NCBI GenBank assembly: GCA_030428405.1
Contig: JAUIEH010000219.1
Coordinates: 1 to 5,451, forward strand
Length of the DNA stretch: 5,451 bases
Origin: Alphaproteobacteria bacterium
GTDB taxonomy: Bacteria; Pseudomonadota; Alphaproteobacteria; Caulobacterales; Maricaulaceae
Reading direction: 5' to 3'
Shown piece after piece: positions 1 to 4,998 of the stretch; position 1 is the stretch's first letter, and each line of letters begins with the position of its first letter. Under the pieces are notes generated by a model. It was not told where the DNA came from, did not search any database, and saw nothing but the letters and a program-made list of their open reading frames with translations. Both the position numbers and the translations under genes were made by a program.

Positions 1-1
1 C

Positions 2-52
2 GGACGTCGCCTGAAGGGAACGGCACAAGTCGTCAGCGCGGAGCGGTCGTGA
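2..52 (+). CDS. Probable 3' end of an unidentified plus-strand gene (truncated by window start)
   Basis: The frame beginning at base 2 is open and reads GRRLKGTAQVVSAERS before a TGA at 50-52. Only 16 residues are visible, so no family can be named. The reason to think it is a real gene end is context: a strong plus-strand intrinsic terminator follows about 80 bases later, and no other reading of this stretch explains what that terminator closes. The frame beginning at base 1 is also open, to a stop at 196-198, but it runs through the terminator and into the repeat, which argues against it. An untranslated RNA ending at the terminator is an alternative. Confidence 0.35.
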   Translation, partial: GRRLKGTAQVVSAERS

Positions 53-133
53 ATCGCTCCTTACCCGGCGCAAGCCGGAAAGCGCGATTGACGTTCGCTC
101 CGCGCCCGCTTTGCAGCGGACACCAGCGCGCGC

Positions 134-165
134 CCCGACCGGCCATGCCGGCCGGGAGGTTTTTT
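134..165 (+). terminator. Intrinsic (Rho-independent) terminator
   Basis: Bases 134-143 pair with 147-156, giving a G/C-rich stem of ten positions with one A-C mismatch (138/152) around a three-base loop (CAT). It is followed by AGG and six T residues at 160-165. Stem plus T-run on the plus strand is the classic intrinsic terminator arrangement. It probably ends the transcript that enters from the left edge of the window. Confidence 0.8.
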
Positions 166-167
166 CG

Positions 168-253
168 TGCGCTACCGCTCGGCATGCGGCTCGCTACATG
201 AGCGTTGTTTTTGCTTTGCGCTACCGCTCGGCATGCGCCTCGCTGCTTGAGCG
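168..253. repeat. Two imperfect tandem copies of a ~49-base unit
   Basis: The 37-base segment 168-204 recurs at 217-253 with three mismatches; the first 28 bases differ at one position. The spacing between copies is 49 bases. Each copy is preceded by a T-run (160-165 and 208-212), so the T-run may belong to the unit. Within each copy CGCT can pair with AGCG across a five-base loop (192-195/201-204 and 241-244/250-253). Two of the three mismatches fall in that loop (ACATG versus GCTTG), so the short stem is kept. The core contains the palindrome GCATGC. No protein makes sense across both copies. The element may be a dispersed intergenic repeat associated with terminators; this is inference. 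Confidence 0.75.
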
Positions 254-453
254 CGGGACGAGCCCCGAAGTCGAACGCGTGCAGTTGGACGAAACGACGC
301 CTCATGATGCGAAAAGACGGCCCAAATGCTCATCATTCGATCCAGGAAGAGCGTGGCGCGTCGCTCGCGCGCACTTGAACGAGCGCCAGATCGGCTCAAC
401 ACAGCCACATTTGCTGCTAGGATGCGCATTGAACACGATCGAGAGGGTCGCCC
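254..453 (+). other. Intergenic leader region before the caspase-like gene; no gene seen
   Basis: No convincing coding frame, RNA gene or further repeat copy is visible here. Long frames that cross this stretch on both strands are arginine- and serine-rich readings that continue antisense to, or out of frame with, the caspase-like gene. The only signals are a weak promoter-like pair ending at 423 and the ribosome binding site GAGAGGG at 441-447, six bases before the ATG at 454. Confidence 0.5.
395..423 (+). promoter_or_regulatory. Weak candidate promoter for the caspase-like gene
   Basis: TAGGAT at 418-423 resembles a sigma-70 -10 element, and CTCAAC at 395-400 lies 17 bases upstream as a poor -35 match. 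The position, about 30 bases before the ATG at 454, would give a short leader containing the GAGAGGG ribosome binding site. The match is weak and no operator was seen. Confidence 0.2.
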
Positions 454-2013
454 ATGCCCGCATCTTTCAGTCGCTTCATTGTCGCAGCAGCGCTCGCGAC
501 GTTGGCGCCCGCTCTTCCCGCAGGCGCCCAGGACCGACTCGCGCTTCTTATCGGCAACGAGGACTACCCCTCCGTCGTCGGACGTCTCTCGCTGCCGCAC
601 GAAGACGTCGCCGTGCTCGAAGAGTCTCTCGAAGCGATCGGCTTTTCCGTCGTCACCGTGCTGGATGCAGACGAGGACGAAATGGAGGAGGCAATCGCCG
701 CCTTCGCTTCCAGGCTCGATCGCGCCGGCCCGGAAGCCGCGGGCTTTTTCTACTACGCTGGTCACGGCGCCTCGACGTCGATATCTGGACGGCGACGCAA
801 TTTCCTCCTGCCGGCGCGCGAGCGGATATCGAACGCGACCGAGCTGCGCATTCATGGCGTTCGTCTGGATGAGATCGTGGATGCACTGGCGGCGACGCAG
901 GCGCGCGCGGTGTTCGTTGTCGCGGACGCATGCCGCAACAGTTTGACCTGGTCGGAAAATATGGGGCCTGATCGCGGCTTCGGCGTCGAGACCGCGCGCG
1001 GCGGCGTCATCGTCGCCCAATCGACGGCGGAGGGCGAGACCGCGCCGGATGACGGCGCATTCGCGCGCGCGCTGGCGATGAATATGCGCGCGCCGGGACG
1101 ATATTCGAGCCGCATGTTCGAACTTGCCTATCGCGAGGTGGCGCGCACGCGCGATCACTATCGCGTGCCGACGACACAAGGTGCGCTTACGGATGATTTC
1201 TGTTTCGTCAGCTGTCCGGCGGATTTGGCATCGCCCGGTGTTTCAGAAGTCGCCTCACTCGCGACCGTAGCGCAGCGACTCGTATTCGACGCCGCCGAAG
1301 CGCCTTGCGAATACGCGATGTTCGTCCGGGACTTTCCAGACAGTCCGCTTGTCGGCATCGCGAGTCGACGTGCTGCATCATCGCCGCCCTGCGACGCGCC
1401 CGCGACGGCAACCCCGTCGCCGGACCCGTCGGCTGGCTTGAACGAAATCGTCGTCGAGCCCCCTTCTTCCACCGCCAATGCTGAAGTTTTCGATACGCCT
1501 GAAGCGGAGTTCGCAGCGGCGGTCGAAAACGGGTTCGAAACGCTCGGGTCAGGAACGCCAGATCCGGAAAGACGTGATCGCGAGAGTCGTTTCAGACGGG
1601 ATCGCAACATGCAGGCCGCTTACGCGGCGCAAGCCCTTGACCAATGCAGTGCGGAAATGACGGAGTTAGAGCTGCTTCATTCAATAGCGCGTCAGAACGA
1701 CCGTCAGCTGACGAGTCTGGTGGAAGGCGTCGACGAAAACTCGTTGGCCTTCGCGCAAATTGATGAAGCGATCGCGACAGCGGTTCAATCTCTAGTCTCA
1801 GAGTCTGGTTCAATGAGCGGAGACAACGACGCTGCGTCGCCTGACCAAGGCTCCAGCATCGACCGCATTGTCGATGATCAAGGCGGATTGTTGCGGGAGT
1901 ATCAGTCTTCACTGCAGTGCATTGAGGCGGCGAGACTCATCAATAGCGAGCTAAGGGTCTACATCGCGCAGCAAGAAAACCGCATCATGGACGCCGAAAC
2001 GCAAGGCCAATAG
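454..2013 (+). CDS. Exported caspase-like (peptidase C14 family) protein with unknown C-terminal region
   Basis: The 519-residue protein starts with a signal peptide: a positive end (MPASFSR), a hydrophobic stretch at about 8-23 and an AGA-Q cleavage motif near residue 25. This implies a periplasmic location. The mature part opens with the caspase-fold strand DRLALLIGNEDYP (27-39). It then has YYAGHG (100-105, catalytic His104) and VVADACRNS (155-163, catalytic Cys160), so the His/Cys dyad is intact. A p10-like end follows, with GALTDDFCF at 243-251. Family members cleave peptides after basic or acidic residues; the specificity here cannot be read. Residues ~265-310 (AMFVRDFPDSP at 288-298) resemble an extension seen after other bacterial caspase domains. 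A Pro/Ser/Thr-rich linker (~306-345) leads to a charged, helical, Gln/Glu-rich region (~380-515) with two cysteines (398, 489) that I do not recognise. The GAGAGGG ribosome binding site at 441-447 supports this start. DNA for the C-terminal part is less GC-rich than for the catalytic domain. No obvious partner gene is adjacent. Confidence 0.9.
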   Translation: MPASFSRFIVAAALATLAPALPAGAQDRLALLIGNEDYPSVVGRLSLPHEDVAVLEESLEAIGFSVVTVLDADEDEMEEAIAAFASRLDRAGPEAAGFFYYAGHGASTSISGRRRNFLLPARERISNATELRIHGVRLDEIVDALAATQARAVFVVADACRNSLTWSENMGPDRGFGVETARGGVIVAQSTAEGETAPDDGAFARALAMNMRAPGRYSSRMFELAYREVARTRDHYRVPTTQGALTDDFCFVSCPADLASPGVSEVASLATVAQRLVFDAAEAPCEYAMFVRDFPDSPLVGIASRRAASSPPCDAPATATPSPDPSAGLNEIVVEPPSSTANAEVFDTPEAEFAAAVENGFETLGSGTPDPERRDRESRFRRDRNMQAAYAAQALDQCSAEMTELELLHSIARQNDRQLTSLVEGVDENSLAFAQIDEAIATAVQSLVSESGSMSGDNDAASPDQGSSIDRIVDDQGGLLREYQSSLQCIEAARLINSELRVYIAQQENRIMDAETQGQ

Positions 2014-2019
2014 GCGAGC

Positions 2020-2083
2020 CGCGCCGCCGCCTCAGCCGGGTCGACGCAGCGCGCCGAGGACAAGCCCGGTTTCGCGCGGCGCG
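2020..2083 (+). terminator. GC-rich nested inverted repeats after the caspase-like gene, possible transcript end
   Basis: Seven bases past the stop codon, CGCGCCGC (2020-2027) is matched by its inverse complement GCGGCGCG (2076-2083). Inside it, CCGGG (2036-2040) pairs with CCCGG (2065-2069). Together they could fold into a nested hairpin. There is no T-run afterwards, so it is not a standard intrinsic terminator. It could slow polymerase or protect the 3' end, or be chance in GC-rich sequence. Confidence 0.25.
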
Positions 2084-2183
2084 TTCATATCCACGCCAGC
2101 CGCCACCGGACATCGCGCACTGTTCAATGGTGTTCGCCGGCATCAACATCTGCGCTCGGCGTCGATGCATGCGCTGTTTCGCC

Positions 2184-2213
2184 AGAATCAGTGGAGACAG
2201 TCGAATTGATTCT
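2184..2213. promoter_or_regulatory. Short inverted repeat upstream of the membrane-protein gene
   Basis: AGAATCA (2184-2190) and TGATTCT (2207-2213) are exact inverse complements separated by 16 bases, centred about 40 bases before the ATG at 2241. The local sequence is AT-richer than its surroundings, as promoter regions often are. No confident -10/-35 pair was found. A seven-base match in an interval of this size can easily occur by chance, so an operator role is only a possibility. Confidence 0.2.
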
Positions 2214-2240
2214 AAAGGCTCAGCCTCGGAGAGCGACGCC

Positions 2241-3293
2241 ATGATGTGGGATTTCAGTCTGGCCGGCGCGTTCGGCGCCATGCGGCGCACCTTGCCGTTC
2301 ATCCTGTTTCGCATGGCGGTCTATTTCGGCATCGCCCTGCTCTATATTTTCGCCACCGGCGCAGGCAGCGGGCTGGGCTACGCCTTCACCTCGTTCGGCG
2401 ACGGCGATGCGCGCGGCGCAGGCGCGCTTTACGGCGCATTGTTCGGCTTCGCCGGCGCCTCGGGCGTGCTCTATTTCGCGCGCGAATATATTCTCTACAT
2501 CGTCAAGGCCGGCCATATCGCAGTGCTGGTCAAGCACATGGATGGCGAGGAGCTGCCCGACGGGCGCAATCAGCTCACTTACGCGGCTTCGGTCGTCAAA
2601 GAGCGCTTTGCGGAAACCTCGATCCTGTTTGCGCTGGATCAGCTCATCAAAGGCGTGCTCGGCGCCTTGACCGGCATCATCAATTTCGCCGCGATGCTCA
2701 TCCCGATCCCCGGCGTGAACAACGTCGTGCGGATCATCAACGCGATCCTCAAAATGTCGCTGACCTATGTCGATGAGATCATTCTCGCGCACAATATCCG
2801 CATCGGCTCGACCAATCCGTGGGCGACCAGCCGCGACGCGCTTATTCTGTATGCGCAGAATTACCGCTCATTCCTGAAGAACGCCGTTTGGCTTTGGCTT
2901 TTCATGTGGCTTTTGACGCTTGTGATCTTCCTGGTCCTGCTCGGCCCGGTCCTCGCCCTATTGGCGATCGCGCCTGGCAATATGGGCTTCGTCGCCTTCA
3001 TGGTCGCCTTCGTCTTCGCCTGGTCGTTCAAGGCCGCCCTGCTCGAGCCGCTTGCGATTTATGCGCTCATGCAGGTCTATTTCCAGAAGATCGAAGGTCA
3101 GGTCCCGAACCCCGAATGGGAAGAACGCCTGACCAAGGCGTCCGACAAGTTCCGTAAGCTGAAGGACAAGGCCATCGCGCAAGTCACGGGCGGAGGAAGC
3201 GGCGGCGGTGATGCGGGCGCTGACAGCGGATCGTCCACGCCGCCGACGACGCCGCCGGCTTCAGGCGCACCCGACGCTGCGCCGACAAGCTAG
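2241..3293 (+). CDS. Multi-pass inner-membrane protein of unknown function
   Basis: The 350-residue product has no family I can name. Hydrophobic, probably membrane-spanning segments lie at about 18-39, 60-82, 129-155, 215-245 and 248-275. Between the third and fourth is a partly polar stretch containing TYVDEIILAHNIRIGSTNPW (175-194), which looks like a conserved core. After the last span come a charged helix (about 290-312, rich in Lys/Glu) and a low-complexity Gly/Ser/Ala/Pro/Thr tail (316-350), probably disordered and cytoplasmic or periplasmic. The frame stays open upstream to an ATG at 2127. I chose the ATG at 2241 because CGGAGAG lies at 2227-2233, a suitable distance upstream, and the extra 38 residues are Arg/Cys-rich and unlike the rest. 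The gene is 227 bases downstream of the caspase-like gene on the same strand, too far for a tight operon. No catalytic motif was seen; a transporter or a membrane scaffold are both possible. Confidence 0.85.
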   Translation: MMWDFSLAGAFGAMRRTLPFILFRMAVYFGIALLYIFATGAGSGLGYAFTSFGDGDARGAGALYGALFGFAGASGVLYFAREYILYIVKAGHIAVLVKHMDGEELPDGRNQLTYAASVVKERFAETSILFALDQLIKGVLGALTGIINFAAMLIPIPGVNNVVRIINAILKMSLTYVDEIILAHNIRIGSTNPWATSRDALILYAQNYRSFLKNAVWLWLFMWLLTLVIFLVLLGPVLALLAIAPGNMGFVAFMVAFVFAWSFKAALLEPLAIYALMQVYFQKIEGQVPNPEWEERLTKASDKFRKLKDKAIAQVTGGGSGGGDAGADSGSSTPPTTPPASGAPDAAPTS

Positions 3294-3334
3294 CTGAGCC
3301 GAATAGTCTAGGCCGGGTCGTCGGAGCCGGATTT

Positions 3335-3362
3335 GGGCGCGCGGAGATTTACTCCCGCGCCC
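3335..3362. terminator. Bulged stem-loop between convergent genes
   Basis: Bases 3335-3341 pair with 3356-3362 and 3343-3346 with 3352-3355, with base 3342 bulged. This gives eleven base pairs around the loop ATTTA (3347-3351). It lies between the stop of the membrane-protein gene (3293) and the 3' end of the converging crotonase gene, and covers the crotonase stop codon. Neither strand has a T-run after the stem, so termination would be inefficient or assisted by other factors. A two-way barrier to read-through is plausible from its position. Confidence 0.4.
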
Positions 3363-4146
3363 ATTTCGGCTTGCGCTTGGACAAGAATGCATCGAGGCCC
3401 TCGCGGCCTTCCTCGCTCGCGCGGCGTTCAGCGATGCGGCGCGCGGTCTCTTTGGCGAGGCCATGGTCAATATCCTGATAGGACACATCGCGCACCAGGC
3501 GGCGCGCTTCATCGACCGCATGCGGAGCAGTCTCGAACGACATCGCAGCGAAACGCTCGCCGGCTGCCGAGAGCTCTTCATCATCCTCGACGATTTCGTG
3601 GATGAGGCCGATTTCCTTGGCGAGGTCGGGACCGAAGCTTTCGCCCGTTGCAAACAACCGGCGCGCCCAGCGCGGCCCGATCGCTTCGATGACATAAGGG
3701 CTGATGGTCGCCGGCGTCAGGCCGAGCCGGACCTCGGAGAACCGGAAGACGGCGGTCTTCACGGCGACGGCGACGTCACAGGCCGCGATCAGGCCGAGCC
3801 CGCCGCCCATGGCCGTGCCATTGACCAGCGCGATGGTGAGGCAAGGCAGCTCGTACAGGCGCTGCAACATGGTTGCGAGGGCGAGCGCGTCCTCGCGGTT
3901 TTCGGATTCATCGTAATGAGCCGCCGCCTTCATCCACTCCAGATCGCCGCCGGCGGAGAAGCTGCGCCCCGCGCCGCGCAGCATAAAGCAGCGCAGCTCA
4001 TCGGTGCCGCGCAGCGTCTCGAAGATTTCAGAAAGGCGCGCGACGATGGCGGCGTTGAACGCGTTATGTTTTTCAGGCCGGTTGAGCAGCACCGCGGCGA
4101 CGCCGCCCGGGCTTGCGTCCAAAATGACGGGATCGGCGTTGCTCAT
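3349..4146 (-). CDS. liuC: Enoyl-CoA hydratase/isomerase family protein, probable methylglutaconyl-CoA hydratase (leucine catabolism)
   Basis: This 265-residue protein is a full-length crotonase-fold enzyme. Visible landmarks are LNRPEKHNAF (21-30), the acyl-CoA/oxyanion loop SFSAGGDLEWM (62-72), NGTAMGGGLGL (109-119) with the second oxyanion glycines, CDVAVAV (123-129), FSEVRLGLTPATISPYV (136-152) and a charged C-terminus. Glu138 matches the second catalytic glutamate of rat hydratase (Glu164). The first (Glu144) is replaced by Gly118, which also occurs in bacterial LiuC-type enzymes. SEVRLGLTPATISPYVIEAIG is typical of that subgroup, which hydrates 3-methylglutaconyl-CoA to HMG-CoA in leucine breakdown in the cytoplasm. 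The start is supported by GAGGAGA five bases upstream (plus-strand 4152-4158). No other liu genes are in the window; the upstream neighbour is a small unknown protein 48 bases away. A different acyl-CoA substrate, such as in acyclic terpene degradation, remains possible. Confidence 0.85.
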   Translation of the reverse strand: MSNADPVILDASPGGVAAVLLNRPEKHNAFNAAIVARLSEIFETLRGTDELRCFMLRGAGRSFSAGGDLEWMKAAAHYDESENREDALALATMLQRLYELPCLTIALVNGTAMGGGLGLIAACDVAVAVKTAVFRFSEVRLGLTPATISPYVIEAIGPRWARRLFATGESFGPDLAKEIGLIHEIVEDDEELSAAGERFAAMSFETAPHAVDEARRLVRDVSYQDIDHGLAKETARRIAERRASEEGREGLDAFLSKRKPKWARE

Positions 4147-4194
4147 CAGGTTCTCCTCGACGTTCGGCGTGACTGCGCAGCGCGCGCGCAGCGA

Positions 4195-4503
4195 TCAGCT
4201 GAAGACGTCGCGCAGCCCTGGAATATTGGACGCTCCGACGCGCGGCGTGCACACGAAGACAGCGTGGAACGCGCCGTAGCATCGCGCGACGTCGGCGTCG
4301 AGCAGGCGGACGTCAAAGGCCGAGGCGAGAATATAGCTCGTGCGCGTCACGTCGGGATTGCTCATCGCAGTCGCCGCTATCGCGGAATGCTCCGCCACGC
4401 GCTCGCGCATCCAGGCGTTGAACTCTTCATCGCGCGGATTGGTCAAACCGGCGATCGCAGCGGCCAAGACCAGTCCGCCAAGTATGACGCTGAAAATATT
4501 CAT
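4195..4503 (-). CDS. Small membrane-anchored or secreted protein of unknown function
   Basis: The product is 102 residues starting MNIFSVILGGLVLAAAIAGL, a hydrophobic N-terminus that is either a signal peptide or a single membrane anchor. It continues with TNPRDEEFNAWMRER and a C-terminal half containing RTSYILASAFDV and CYGAFHAVFVC, with two cysteines that could pair outside the cytoplasm. The order TNP, helix, R-T-x-Y, small C-terminal strand region recalls short uncharacterised bacterial proteins of the DUF4359 kind, but this is only a weak resemblance from memory. I chose the ATG at 4503 because GGGGAG sits four bases upstream of it; the in-frame ATG at 4515 has GGGAG too close. The gene ends 48 bases before the LiuC-like gene and is probably co-transcribed with it. 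Confidence 0.75.
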   Translation of the reverse strand: MNIFSVILGGLVLAAAIAGLTNPRDEEFNAWMRERVAEHSAIAATAMSNPDVTRTSYILASAFDVRLLDADVARCYGAFHAVFVCTPRVGASNIPGLRDVFS

Positions 4504-4526
4504 CACGCTCCCCATTCTCCCGACGC

Positions 4527-4555
4527 CAGAGTGAGCGGCGACGGGCGCGCGTCAA
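4527..4555 (-). promoter_or_regulatory. Weak candidate promoter for the small-protein/crotonase unit
   Basis: On the minus strand TTGACG (plus-strand 4550-4555) is a good -35 match. ACTCTG (4527-4532) lies 17 bases further as a poor -10. The predicted start would fall about 17 bases before the ATG at 4503, enough room for the GGGGAG ribosome binding site. The -10 is weak, so this is a suggestion only. Confidence 0.22.
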
Positions 4556-4588
4556 GCTTGATGTGGCGAATGAGCAGGCGCGCGAGCG

Positions 4589-4885
4589 CTAGAGGCGCGC
4601 TTTGGCCGTTCCGATTGCCGGCATTATGCGCGAATAGACTTTGCGCGAGCGCGACAAAGGCGCCGTGCGGGCGGGCGCGACATGGGCGGCGGCGAGCATG
4701 CGCGCATTTTGCGCCGGAGGAACGAGGGAGCTGGAAACGGCTGCATCGAGCGCCCAGCCGCACAACAATAGCGCAGGCGCGACCACGCCGAGCAAAAGGT
4801 CGCGCGGTTCGGCCAGGGAATGACGGTCGCGACGCGACGCGAAACGTCGCTTGCGGATATCGCCGATGTGAGACGCCGTGGACAT
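4589..4885 (-). CDS. Possible small single-pass membrane protein, unknown
   Basis: The 98-residue reading has a basic N-terminus (RKRRFASRRDR, 11-21), one hydrophobic segment at about 29-50 (DLLLGVVAPALLLCGWALDA) and a basic Ala/Pro-rich C-terminus. This would put a short membrane anchor after a cytoplasmic basic head. Third codon positions are mostly G or C, as in the certain genes nearby. An overlapping frame from an ATG at 4904 gives a longer Arg-rich product without such structure and is judged a shadow. The ribosome binding site is poor (GGCGAG directly before the ATG). It lies 85 bases upstream of the next minus-strand gene and divergent from the SRAP gene. No family is recognised, and it could be non-coding. 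Confidence 0.45.
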   Translation of the reverse strand: MSTASHIGDIRKRRFASRRDRHSLAEPRDLLLGVVAPALLLCGWALDAAVSSSLVPPAQNARMLAAAHVAPARTAPLSRSRKVYSRIMPAIGTAKARL

Positions 4886-4998
4886 TCTCGCCGCTCAACT
4901 TCATGCGGTGCGTGGTTAATCTATGCCCGGATAAGGCGAATATGACGTTAATGGCGCTCGCATTTCAGCGCGCGCGCAAACGCCCTATCTTCGCTTTC
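4886..4998. promoter_or_regulatory. Divergent intergenic region before the SRAP gene
   Basis: This 113-base gap should hold promoters for both flanking genes. For the plus strand the clearest signal is CTATCT at 4984-4989, a -10-like hexamer that ends nine bases before the ATG, without a good -35. No Shine-Dalgarno sequence precedes the ATG. I looked for the alphaproteobacterial LexA pattern (GTTC or GAAC pairs seven bases apart) and saw none. For the minus strand the AT-rich stretch around 4916-4950 is a likely promoter site, but no specific elements stand out. Confidence 0.3.

Noticed and set aside
1..133. Possible tRNA, tmRNA or other structured RNA before the terminator
   Set aside because: No cloverleaf, GTTCGA-type T-arm or terminal CCA could be assembled; GTTCGCTCC at 95-103 is not supported by pairing arms.
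111..872. 253-residue plus-strand frame spanning terminator, repeat and the caspase-like start
   Set aside because: It runs through the terminator and the tandem repeat, is Arg/Ser-rich and is out of frame with the real gene.
172..1179. 335-residue minus-strand open frame antisense to the caspase-like gene
   Set aside because: It is Arg/Ala-rich without recognisable motifs, and the opposite strand carries clear caspase motifs, a signal peptide and a ribosome binding site. Long antisense frames are expected at this G+C.
2127..2240. N-terminal extension of the membrane-protein gene to an ATG at 2127
   Set aside because: The extra 38 residues are Arg/Cys-rich and unlike the rest, while the ATG at 2241 has a well-placed CGGAGAG upstream.
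2220..2792. 190-residue minus-strand frame opposite the membrane-protein gene
   Set aside because: Its Asp/Glu/His/Arg-rich composition is what the complement of hydrophobic codons gives; no motif seen.
4173..4191. Hairpin CTGCGC/GCGCAG between the small protein and crotonase genes
   Set aside because: Only six base pairs in a CG-alternating stretch and no T-run; probably chance and not a terminator within the operon.
4503..4904. 133-residue minus-strand frame
   Set aside because: Arg/Ala/Pro-rich without a fold signature; the overlapping 98-residue frame has a clear membrane segment and better third positions.
4886..4998. LexA/SOS box before the SRAP gene
   Set aside because: No GTTC or GAAC direct-repeat pair with seven-base spacing was found, despite the family name.
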